Shown here in pieces: positions 24,648 to 35,139 of a DNA stretch of 64,000 nt. The number at the start of each line of letters is the position of its first letter. Within the stretch, counting starts at the first letter, position 1. The notes below the pieces were generated by a model. It was not told the DNA's origin. It made no database searches and was given only the letters and a program-made list of their open reading frames with translations. Source of the stretch: Neospora caninum Liverpool (taxonomy: Eukaryota; Apicomplexa; Conoidasida; Eucoccidiorida; Sarcocystidae); NCBI RefSeq assembly GCF_000208865.1, contig NC_018391.1, forward strand, positions 2,046,001 through 2,110,000. Direction: 5' to 3'. A program made the position numbers and the translations under genes.

Positions 24648-25725
24648 CGAGAAACCGTCGTCGTGGCACTGATGCAGTCATATATATATATATATATATA
24701 TACATAAAGATATATGGAGGTATATATATATATATATATATATGTACCTGGAGAGAAAGAAGATGTAGATACAGACAGATGGACATATATACATCTACAG
24801 ATGTCCGGAGGTATGTATATATATATATATATATATATCTGCATATATATTGAGAGAAAGAAAATATAAAGATAGGTGGATATATATATATATATACATT
24901 CATCTGTTTATATATGTGCACGTTTTGTTTCGTTGGTCAACTTGGGAATGCTTGTTTCCATCTGTCCTGTTTGATGGATTTGGATTGTCTGTGCTTACGA
25001 GCGAGGTGAATTGCGTGTGTGTTTTTTTTCAGCTTTGTGTTGAAGTCTCTTTTCCACGCAGCTCCAAAGCATCTCGGGCACTGACGCCCCTTCCGCGTCG
25101 GGAGCGACATTTCCAGGTTTGCATTCTCTGACCCCTCCGTGCCAACAGGAGAGATCTGTCGCCGAGTGCGGCGTCTCTTTTAGATCAATTTCCTCCTGCA
25201 GACGTCCGCGGTTTTCTCCGCGGTGTCTGTGTCTAAATTGCACCGTGGTCGAAGTCTCGAATTTTCTTGTCAAATCACTGCTGCGCGGCACATCTGCTCA
25301 CGTCTTTCCGTTTCTCTTTCCTCTCGTTTCTTCTGTTTCGGCTACGCTCTCTGTTCTTTGCGGTCCCTCGATGTGCTTGCGGGTGTACGTACACCTGCCG
25401 CGTGGAGCCTCGCCTATGGGTGGGCCGTCTCTCTTCGACACGATCGTCGACAACTCTCGAGCTTTTCCGTTCCATCTTTTCTCCGTATTTTCCTCGCGCC
25501 TTCGCTGTTTCCACAAAGGTGTCTGAGTGAGCGCAGATTCTCGTTCCCCTTTTCGAAACATGGCATTTGTGAGGTTGCAGTGACACACGAGATGTCTCTG
25601 TAGGACAGATTCCGTACCTGCTGTAACACATAAATAACCCTATGGGTAGGTCTCCGTATAAATTTTTATATGCAAATATATACAAACGTTTTGGGGGAGA
25701 AACTCGGTACGTCTTCAAAAGCAAC

Positions 25726-25762
<37 letters not shown>

Positions 25763-26298
25763 GCATATTTATACACGTTTATATACATACATATATTTTA
25801 AAATTGTACGCGTTGATATCCCCGTGTATCCCTCTATATTGTTCCTTATATGTTAATATATATCTACAGATTTATACACATCCATGTATATATATATATA
25901 TATATATTTGCATGCATCATTCGTAGATGCCGATGAGATGGCAGTCACAACGCCGGAAACCCTAAACGCCCTCGCAGAGGTTGCGTAGCAGAGGCTATTG
26001 GGCACCTTTTCTTGAAGAGCGACCGTGGAGAAGAGACTGAAAATGCAAAACAAGTGGATAGACTCTCCCCGAGGACTGAGAAAACGAGGCTTCTCCCGCG
26101 GGCGAAGGGCCCCGAGGCAGCGCGCGAGACTCTGAGAGGACATGATTTGAAGCTCAAGCGAATGTCTAATGAAATTAAACGCAAAAAATAAATGCATACA
26201 TATGCATATATACGTATGTGTACAAACACCGCAGGTGGAATACACCGTAGAACAAGTACTGCAGGAAAAAAAGCTGCGTTTGCTCACATCTACCTAGC

Positions 26299-26340
<42 letters not shown>

Positions 26341-26840
26341 TGTCTGTACATTAATGTTGACAAAGACATCGGGTGGGACTGAGACAGCCTTGTCGAAGAG
26401 TATAAGAAGAGGCAGGCGGCGAGCGAGACGTGCGAATACCTATAGCTCTCTCTGTAGAAAAGAGAGGCACAAAGAGGAAGAATGAAACAGATATGGATAG
26501 CCATATACATAACTATTTGTATGTATAGAGAACAAGTGGGAGAATCGATGCAGAGAGAGATAAAAGTTACCAAAGTCGACCTTCTGTCGATTTCGAAAGG
26601 TCTCGGTTTTTTCTCGGCAAGCCCCCGTTTTCCCCACGACGCGTCCGTGGGTTGCTCCGTCTACCGCATTCTTTCCAGTCCTCGAGGACTTCCATCACAT
26701 GCGCAAAAGCGCATGCAGTTCCGGGTCCGCTGCCGTCTTCCCTCAACCTGAAAGAGACTCTCTTCAATTTTTTTTCACGATCGCCTCCTTCCATCTCCAG
26801 TTTCCCTGCGCACTTGGACAGCGTCAGTCTTCCCCACATC
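24648..26840. other. Convergent intergenic region, repeat-rich
   Basis: Lies between the 3' ends of the TBC gene (+) and GPN1 (-). Many (TA)n runs: 24680-24745, 24813-24839, 25730-25760, 26304-26337. One exact GGTGTACGTACACC palindrome at 25382-25395. No coding exon supported; the purine-rich part after 26500 is probably GPN1 3' UTR. Confidence 0.5.
25382..25395. repeat. Palindromic 14-mer GGTGTACGTACACC
   Basis: Perfect palindrome in the convergent intergenic region downstream of the TBC1D22-like gene. Confidence 0.8.
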
Positions 26841-28137
26841 CTAGTCGCGGGCCTGTCCCTCCCCCACCTCGTCTTGTCTCTTCGCGCCCGAAGAGTCTGT
26901 CTCTTGGGCTCCAGAGACACCCTTCTTCTCGGGTTTGGAGGCGCTGGCGGAGACGGCAGCTGCCAGAGCCGCAGCCTGTGCCGAAGGATCATAGTCCCGT
27001 CTGAAGCGAGCGAGTTGAGCGTCCGCAGCCTCGCGGGCTTTCTCCTCTTTCGTCTTCTTCTGCTGCTCCAGAAAAGGCAGAAACTCCTGCCGGTACTCCT
27101 CGGCGCATCTCTCCAACTGGGTTAGCACGTCAACCATACCCTGACAAGAAGAGAGAAACAAACAGACAGTTCGTTTTGACTCCTCAAACACTACCACGTC
27201 TCTCGGTCGAAACAATAGCGAAAAACGCAAACCTACACAAATATACATACATGTGTATGTATATATATGTATGTATGCACGTATGTATGTATATATATAT
27301 ATATATATATATGTACATGTGCATCCAGGTATGTGGATAGAGGGATAGTCGATGCAGAGAGAGAGGAAAACACACACGTATGGGTAAAGAGAAGAACACA
27401 GAAATACAGATAAAGAGGCAGAGAAAACTCCACACATATACATAGATAAATAGATGCATACGTATATTGATAAAGAATACGATATGGAGTGGCCCAAACA
27501 CTCTCTCCCTCTGTGTAAATCACGATCGATGCCATACTCGTTCATCCTCTCCGGAAACAAAGGGATGCAGAAAGATATCTCTGCGCCTCTATGCCTCTGC
27601 ATGTCTCCAAAAACACCCTCGCTGCATCCTACAGCCTGCAAGCGTCCATGCGCACTAGCCATACATATATATGCACTTTTCTATGCAGTTAGTTAGTTAT
27701 ATATATATATATATATAGTATATATCTGTGTATATGTAGACTTATAGATATCGACAGAAAGATATACGCCTACACAGATCTACACATAGCTGTACAGGGA
27801 GAAAGGCGCACACGCAGAGATACAAAAACAAATACAGACGCACAAATCCATGCTTGTGTTGCGTCGTGTCTCGAGCAGACATCTGGCTGTTTTTGAATTT
27901 CCATTTTTTTCAGGGTTTCAGGTTTAAGGATTTCTCCTACCTCCCCCGAGACGGAGGAGACGCCGATCGTCTGAATGACGCGGTAAAACTCGACGAGCAT
28001 GAGAGCACTCGAGCGGCTCAAGCTGGCCAAGTAACTCTCGTCCGTCAGCAACGCCTCCTGATGAAACACATTCCAGCAAATCACCGAAGCATCTCGAATT
28101 CGGATACAAGGCGTTGCTTTCTCTCTCTCTCTACGCA

Positions 28138-28181
<44 letters not shown>

Positions 28182-29297
28182 TATATAGTGTGCAACGTTT
28201 TGGCTCACGCTCCTGCAATGTCGAATACCCTATGCCTGTACATCACGGCCTGGAATGCCTCGGCAACTTCATAGTTGTCCGTATCCCTCCCCTCTGTCGC
28301 ACGCCGAGGTTTCCACAAGAGTCTCTTATTCTCGCTCGCTTCCACTGCCTACAAAGCCCTACGAATTTACATCTTTTTGCTTGCAAACACGCATGCGAAC
28401 GTACACCCGCATATGCGTGAGGAGGAACGAAAGATCTGAGTGACTCTTCCGCGACTTGTCTGTCTCCTTTCTGTGACTGTTTTGATGTCCAGGCTTGTGA
28501 GAGATGGGATCTCTAGAAGGCGCGCGTGCGCGCGTGTCTCTCACCTGGAACGCGTCGTAGTTTGTCATCCATTCTTGGCAGAGTTGGTGGTTCGCCACGT
28601 CGATTTTGTTGAAGCATCCGATGAAGGGCAGTTTTGCCTTGTAGAGAACGCTGCATGCGTACAGCATATTGCTCATCAGCGTCACCGGCCTGGAGCATCT
28701 GGGAGTGTCGAGCACGTAACATACGCAAGTCGGCAGCGACGCGCTGAGGCTCTCGAGGATGATTGTGCCGCTCGCTGACCAGGTGAAGACTTCAATCTGG
28801 CCGGGAGTGTCGACGAGGATCACGTCGTGCGTCGATTTCCGCTGTTCGAGGAGTTGCAAGACGTCTCCGAACTTTGTGGCGAACAAGTTCAGCGACGTCA
28901 GAATCGCGCCGTTCGGCCCGAGACGGTAGTGCTGCATCACTTTCTTGTAGTCGACGGTGTCTCGGATGTCAATGTTCGGCTCGTAGCCGAGCGAAACGAC
29001 TGCCGGATCCAAGTTCACAGTGTACACGCGCTTCCCACTTTCACGCAGAAACTTGTGCAAACCCGTCACAAACGTCGTCTTTCCGCTCCCGGCCATGCCG
29101 ACAATCACCATCACCATTGCAGAACGAGAAGAAGAAGAGGAAGAAGACGAGGAAGAAGACGAGGAAGCAGACGAGGAAGAAGAAGAGGAAGAAGAGGAAG
29201 AAGAGGGGGGAGAAGAGGGGGGAGAGGGAGACGAAGAAGACGAGGAAGAAGAGAGGGGAGAGGGTGGGGCTGGGTCTGCTGCTGGCGGTGTTTCCAT
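26841..29297 (-). CDS. GPN1: GPN-loop GTPase 1
   Basis: Minus strand, three exons 29297-28545, 28057-27941 and 27140-26841, all phase 0, 389 aa. Motifs in order: P-loop VGMAGSGKTT (about 67-75), NLDPAV, NIDIRDTVDYKKVM, the family-defining Gly-Pro-Asn loop in RLGPNGAILTSLNLFATKF, DTPGQIEVFTWSASG, MSNMLYACSVLYKAKLPF, the G4 element FNKIDV, then LVEFYRVIQTIGVSSVSG and a charged coiled C-terminus starting LERCAEEYRQEF. These wordings are those of GPN1 (XAB1), not GPN2 or GPN3. GPN1 works with GPN3 in assembly and nuclear import of RNA polymerase II. A run of about 40 serines precedes the domain if the ATG at 29297 is used; the next ATG, 29117, has a better Kozak context and would start six residues before the P-loop, so the true start is open. 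Confidence 0.93.
28141..28176. repeat. (AT)18 microsatellite
   Basis: Perfect AT dinucleotide run in intron 1 of GPN1. Confidence 0.9.
29118..29275. repeat. GAA/GAG-rich tract encoding poly-Ser
   Basis: Trinucleotide-like purine tract on the plus strand; read on the minus strand in the GPN1 frame it gives TCT/TCC serine codons broken by Pro/Ala. Confidence 0.8.
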
Positions 29298-31486
29298 CTT
29301 TGATAAAGTAGAAGCAGAGGTCTCGGACGAGGAAGGAGAGAAGATGGGGCGAAGAGCGACGAAAGAACGGAGAGAAATGACGCGGCAGCGGAAAACTGGA
29401 GCCTTTGATAAGCGCGAGACGCGGGGAAACGAGGGAGAAGTGCAGGCAGAACCCCGAAGAAAATGGAGAGGAAGAACCAGCGAGGGAAGGCAGCCACCGG
29501 CAAACGTGGCTTCGATTCTTTTAAAAAGCGGACGGGAAGTTCTAAAGCTGTTTTTCACCTCCAAAAACAAGATACACCCGGAGGAGAGGACTGTTTCCAA
29601 AAAGTCTCCTCGTCTCGAAAGACGATAAGAGGGGCTCCTTGGGCGTGTCGAGGCGAACACAGAACTGGGAAAACCGGAGAAAAACGGAAAAAGGACACTG
29701 TTCTTCGTGGAAAATGCATGCACTGCCGCGTTTTTGGGGAGACACGGCGAGAACCAGCGGGCGAGAAGACGAGAAAATGCGGGTTTCCACGCCGCGAAGA
29801 CGACAGTGAGAAAAGACAGATTCCGGTGAAAGAGAGTCAAGAGACGAAAATCTTGAAAGGATAGTTATGAAATAAACTCAGCAGAAACCAAGAAGCGTTC
29901 TCAGCTCACAGAGAGAAAAGCGGGCTCTGTGGCGTCTCGATGGAGATCTCGGCGCCGTACTCAAGGCTGCACAGAAGATAAAGAGATACGCCTGTGTGTA
30001 TTTTAAAAACGTGTTCAGAAGGGTGGAGCGAAGCATAGTGCGAGGCTATCTGTGTAAGGAGAGGCAGAAAACAAAACGTCAGAGACCGCGTTTTTTCTGT
30101 GCGATGGGCAGTCCGCTCCACGGCTCTCTTACTTCTCGCGAACATTGAGCTGGAGAGACACTCGGAAGACCCGTGCGCCGAAAAACGCGGGGTTGCAGAT
30201 ATCGCTTCCTCAGAAAATTTCACGCTCGCCTGCATGCACGACAGTTGAGGGTTCGTTGCATCTCTCTTGCCTCCGTAACTGTTTCTGCTGTTTTAAGGTG
30301 TCTCTCGGCATCGGCGGTCCCATTTTTGCCGCGCATTCATTGGTCGGCCAGCTTCGCCTGCTCGGATTTCTCTTCTCCGTCGACAAAGATTGAGATTTCC
30401 TATCAAGTCGCGCGCGCATGCACACGTGCTGGCTGTTCAGCGAGCCCTCCGGGGAGACAGCTCGGCCCAGCGGCGGCCCGGTGTCTACTTTGTGCCCGAA
30501 AAAACGCGGCAGAAAAGACCTGAGGTCGACCAGAGAGAGATGGGAGGAGAGTCTCTTGACGCGTGAGTAAAAAGACTGCAAAGTCGGCGGTCCACGGTTC
30601 TCTGCTGTATTTTTGTGCCGGAAAGCGGGTTCCAATTGAAAACCGCAAATTCGCGGAGACAAACGTGGATCTGTGTGCGTGTGTGTGTGTCCTTCCGTCG
30701 AAGCCGACAGCATTTCTGTCATTTTGTGGTGTGGTTTTAGGGTTTTCTCGCACGTGCAGGCAATCGCCTCGCGACGCCGGGGGCCTTTGCCGTACCTGCC
30801 GAGAGCCGATCCGGAGAGAGGATAGCTGGGTGTACACGCGCATACACGCCTCAACGAATGAAAGACGTTTTCTAGAGTTCAGGTGTACGGTGAGCCTTCG
30901 CGAACCCAAAAGCGATCGTGCCCTTTGATTCGCCACTTTGTGCTCGGTCGCTTCCTCGCTCCTCGTCGCCCTGTGAGCATTTTGGGTCTCCGATTCCTGG
31001 AACAACTCAACAGCTGGCGACCGGAGTGTGAATGGAGAACAAACTCTGCATGCGGCCCCGTTTTTCCCGCGAATCTTGAATCGCGACAGAGTGCGCCGTC
31101 ACAAGGAGGACCGCCTCCCGCCCATACGCACAGACATACTGAGGCCAGATTGTCTCGCGAGGCAGGGCAGAGGCGCATATAAAACCGTCGATCCGTACGT
31201 GCGCATCTTCCCGTCTCCTAGCACGTGCAACAGGCCATTCTTTGTCGTGCCTCTTCTCTAATGCTCCTTGAACCTCAAAGAACGACAGTTCGATTTGGAC
31301 AGTTGCATGTGGGGAGTGGGGGCGAGGCTTATGTGACAGCGCCTCGTTTGTTCACGCAGCCTCAGCTCCTCGGCGTCGGCACGTCCTTCCTCGCCCACTC
31401 TTGTCTTTCCCCGTCTGAGTCCGCGTTTCTGTCCCTGCCCCAGGCAGCTCACTTTTTTGTCGGCATTGCAGCCAGGAAGCGGCGCC
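29298..31486. promoter_or_regulatory. Bidirectional intergenic region
   Basis: Two kb between the divergent starts of GPN1 (-) and the thioesterase (+). Only short unsupported frames on either strand; half-copies of the GTGTAC palindrome occur near 30829 and 30882. Confidence 0.4.
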
Positions 31487-32467
31487 ATGGAGGGAGCGAG
31501 TCTGGGAGAGAAGGAAGAGAAACACGTCCTGGTCGACGGCGCTCCTCTTCTCTCGCAGTCTGCGATTCCCGCGTGGGCGCACTTTTGTTTTAAATGCAGA
31601 GTGTATCGAACCGTGCCCGCAGGCGGCGTGCTCGACTCCGCGAAGGCTGCAACGCGGAAAACGCTGTGGGATGCCGGCGAGACGGGGCGTTCTTCACGGG
31701 GCCTGTCAAACAGATCCGACGAAGAGCAAAAGACCGCGCAAGAGGAAGAAGAGGAATACGCCCACCTTCTCCACGACGTCCTCACTGCTTACGGGGAAGT
31801 CTCGGATTTGAACTACTTGGTCAGCTGTGAAGACAGTGTACATACGCCTGAAGCTGCACAGACACCCCAGCCGGCAGGTGCACCTTCGGGTGTACATACA
31901 CCCGGGCCGAGCACGGACTGTGCGTCTTCGGAGTCCTTTTCCCCGGAGAAAAAAGCCAGGGCAGGCGCTTCTGCGGAGCACACTTTGGTTGACGCGCACA
32001 TGCTGGTTTCGTGCCATGTCGGCCGGAAGGTTTGTGGCCACAAGGGCGTCGCTCACGGCGGATTCATCGCGACGCTCCTGGACAACTCCCTAGGCTACAT
32101 GGCGCATTTTGTCTTCAAACGCGCGGCGACCAAGAATCTGGAAGTCACCTTCCTTCGACCGCTGCTCGTGGACGCCTCTATCGTCGTCGACGTCGGCATC
32201 TCCAGTCACGATCCCGAGAAAGGCGTCTGCACCGTCGTCGGCACAGTGTACGCACTCACGCCCCCGCAGCTCAGACACCTCGGCAAGCCGGGAGGGAACT
32301 CCGCGGGCTCGAGAAAAAAGGGAGAGGCGACGGCCGCCGACCAAGCCGAGAAACGCACACAGCCAATCTCGAGCGGCGGAACCGCCGTTCCCGACGGGGT
32401 CTGGGTAGTCGCGACTGGGAAAGCTATCATGGTGGACGTGACGCAAAAGTGGAAAGGCATAGAGTGA
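31487..32467 (+). CDS. Hotdog-fold acyl-CoA thioesterase family protein
   Basis: Single open exon, 326 aa. The start ATG at 31487 has a strong context (gcgccATGG); the frame upstream offers only non-ATG codons. The hotdog (4HBT/PF03061-type) core is in the C-terminal half: CGHKGVAHGGFIATLLDNSL with the HGG motif at about 190-192 and the acidic/amide residues Asp-Asn following on the central helix, then YMAHFVF, NLEVTFLRPLLVDASIVV and GVCTVVGTVYAL strands, and a final VWVVATGKAIMVDV strand. Members hydrolyse acyl-CoA thioesters. The N-terminal half contains an acidic linker (EEQKTAQEEEEEY) and a Pro/Ala segment with a repeated VHTP motif; a basic Gly/Lys-rich insert splits the last two strands. 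No signal or transit peptide seen. Substrate cannot be told. Confidence 0.8.
   Translation: MEGASLGEKEEKHVLVDGAPLLSQSAIPAWAHFCFKCRVYRTVPAGGVLDSAKAATRKTLWDAGETGRSSRGLSNRSDEEQKTAQEEEEEYAHLLHDVLTAYGEVSDLNYLVSCEDSVHTPEAAQTPQPAGAPSGVHTPGPSTDCASSESFSPEKKARAGASAEHTLVDAHMLVSCHVGRKVCGHKGVAHGGFIATLLDNSLGYMAHFVFKRAATKNLEVTFLRPLLVDASIVVDVGISSHDPEKGVCTVVGTVYALTPPQLRHLGKPGGNSAGSRKKGEATAADQAEKRTQPISSGGTAVPDGVWVVATGKAIMVDVTQKWKGIE
31889..31902. repeat. Palindromic 14-mer GGTGTACATACACC in coding sequence
   Basis: Exact copy inside the thioesterase reading frame, encoding GVHTP. A decayed second copy (agtgtacatacgcctg, about 31838) encodes SVHTP 50 bp earlier. Confidence 0.8.
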
Positions 32468-32593
32468 AATGGAAAGAAACACTCCAAGCAGAACGCAAAC
32501 AAACACGGAAGTTCTAGCCTTCCAGCAAAACGACATACCTAAAGGTCAACACAACCTCCGCAGGATTTCAAGAGCCGCCCGTATTCATCTATG

Positions 32594-32635
<42 letters not shown>

Positions 32636-33240
32636 CTAGATAGATGTCTGTGGAAATGTGCTTCAGTCTGCACGTGCATGCCATTGGACATACGTGTTCT
32701 GCTCTCTATACCCACCTCCCCTGCTGTAAATTCATCTATGCAAATGCACAAAGATGGATCCTTCGAACTGCGGGAAACCGCTGGTGCTTTTTGCGCGTCT
32801 AAATTGAATTTCGACGTTCGCCTGGCACGTGCTGGCTTCGAGTGGACGCAAGGCGTGGGAAGCAGACTGTGAGCCCATCGGCTACGTGTCTCGATTGCTT
32901 TACGAGAAAACAAACGAACAGGACGAAGAAAGTGTCGTCATTCATGATCAATCCCAACATTCAACAAAAATGTACACCGTCCTTCATCTCTCCTCTCTTT
33001 GTCTCTCCTCTCTTCTTCTCTCCTCTCCTTGTCTCTCCTCTCTTCTTCTCTCCTGCCTTTGCCTCTCCTCTCTTTGTCTGTCCTCTCTCTGTCTCTCCTC
33101 TCCTTGTCTCTCCTCTCCTTGCCTCTCCTCTCCTTGTCTTCCCCCCTTCGTCCGTCCTCCCTCCTCTCTTCTTCCCTTCTCTCTCATTTTCTCTTCTCGC
33201 CGTCTCTCTCCTTTATTCTTCTCGCCTTTGCTCTGAGCCG
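32468..33240. other. Convergent intergenic region
   Basis: Between the thioesterase stop (+) and the UFD1 stop (-). Holds a (TA)n run (32597-32634) and a pyrimidine tandem array (32985-33140). No gene seen. Confidence 0.5.
32985..33140. repeat. CT-rich 15-bp tandem array
   Basis: Roughly ten imperfect copies of a unit like tctctcctctccttg, just downstream of the UFD1-type gene. Confidence 0.8.
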
Positions 33241-33547
33241 TCACTCTGTCTTTTGTTTTCCCGCCTCGTCCTCGGCAGGCAGAAGCGTCGTAGCCACGTC
33301 GCTGTCTTGCACGCAAACGTGCTCGGCGCGCTCAGAGTTTGCAGCTCCACTCCCCTCTGCACGCAAAAACGTCTCTTCAGCGATCTTCTCAAGATGAAAC
33401 ATCAGGCACAAAAAGAAACTCAAAACGCACGTACAGACGTAAAAACCACGCCGCCACCCACGTCCGTCTTTATCTCCACGCCTGTCAAAGTCGAGGCCTC
33501 TTCCCCGTATAGACGTGAGTCAACCTCCACCTACATGACTGTGCATC

Positions 33548-33578
<31 letters not shown>

Positions 33579-33598
33579 CATGTCAGTCCATCAACATG

Positions 33599-33635
<37 letters not shown>

Positions 33636-34377
33636 GGCTGACACCGCTGACCCGATATAAACGTGTGTTTGTACGTATGTATCTGCATCTACGAATTGAT
33701 TTATGCGAAGCAAATGCAATGAAAACGTCACCTGCATGTGTGCTTTGAACTACCGGTTTCGTTCTTCTTTTCACCTACCTGCCTGGATGTCTCGGACGCG
33801 CAGCCAAAAGGTCTCGCCTTGGATTTTGACGGGAATGACGGTGTTTGCAGTCAAACTCGAGTAGTGCCGTATTTCCTCCTCGAGCACTTTCTAACGAAAC
33901 AACGGCACATGGCGAGAACACGCGCTGTCCATCTCCAGCATGCAAAACAAAAGAAGCGAACCGAGCGGGAGAGAGGCGAGAGTACGCTGGCATCTGCCCC
34001 GCGTATGCAGTCTCTCACAACCAGCGGAACCACGCGACGTTCGACTCCAAGCATCACACGCTCTTTTTGCGGGAATCGAAAAAAAGGACAAAACCAATGC
34101 CCAGCGAGAAGAACGCAGCTTCGTAAGTCGTGTCTGCCAGAGAGGAAACAAAAAAAAACAATCGAGACGCGTCCAGAACCACCGCGCAACAAAGTCGAAG
34201 TCTCTTACCTGGATGTCCTGGTTCGTCGCCTTAACGGCCCGAAGGAAGGCTGCGCTCGCTGGCTGCAGCGTGACATGCGCTGCGAGGGGGAGACGCTCCC
34301 ATTTGCATGCAACAATCGAGAAAGGCCTGGAGGCAGCGAACCGGTCGGCAGTTCTCGAGTAAACTACACTTAAAGCG

Positions 34378-34408
<31 letters not shown>

Positions 34409-35108
34409 TGCAGGTGCAATTTGAGGTCTGCAGACCTTTACAAGCATAGCTTTTGTGGCCCAAAAGCATAAATATCTATATATCTAGATAGATATACATA
34501 GATCTAGGTATCTATTCATACTGATGTATCCAGAGAGAAAAAAGATAAATAAATATTTACATATACGTCTACACGGACCGATAAGAGTATCTCTGCGATC
34601 TATGGCATGTAAACCAATGTCGGTAACAATATGGATTTGTAGATGAACACAAGCAATCGGACATAGATAGATATAGACATAGCAATAGATATACACGTAC
34701 AAAAAGCCGTGAGGGTGTTCATGCGTTTGTTGAAACATTTAATGTGACGAGGACGCACCGCAAGTTTAGAGTCTTCATGGCCCATAGGGGGAGGAAGATG
34801 AAATTTTTGGGAGCCGCGAAGTCGAGCACGCTGACTGAGACGCGTCTCGGAGCGGCCATTTCTTTCTTTTCTCGTCCTTTCTGTCCTTCGCATCCCTTCG
34901 CATTCGACACCGCAGCAGCCTCGTCTTCATCTGTCCCTGCCTCCAGGCTCTCTGCGGCGAGTTTCTGCATTCTTTCCGCGAGCGCCTCCGCGTCAAATGG
35001 GCCGTACACCTTCTCGAGGAGGAAGTGCCACGGCGCGTCCCACTGTCTCTCCAGGAGCTGGCAACGCGCGACAAAGACCCATACGCTCGCACGTCACGAG
35101 TTATATGC

Positions 35109-35139
<31 letters not shown>

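Noticed and set aside
21958..28176. Tandem arrays as a CRISPR or satellite system
   Set aside because: They are simple 2-4 bp microsatellites without spacers or associated genes.
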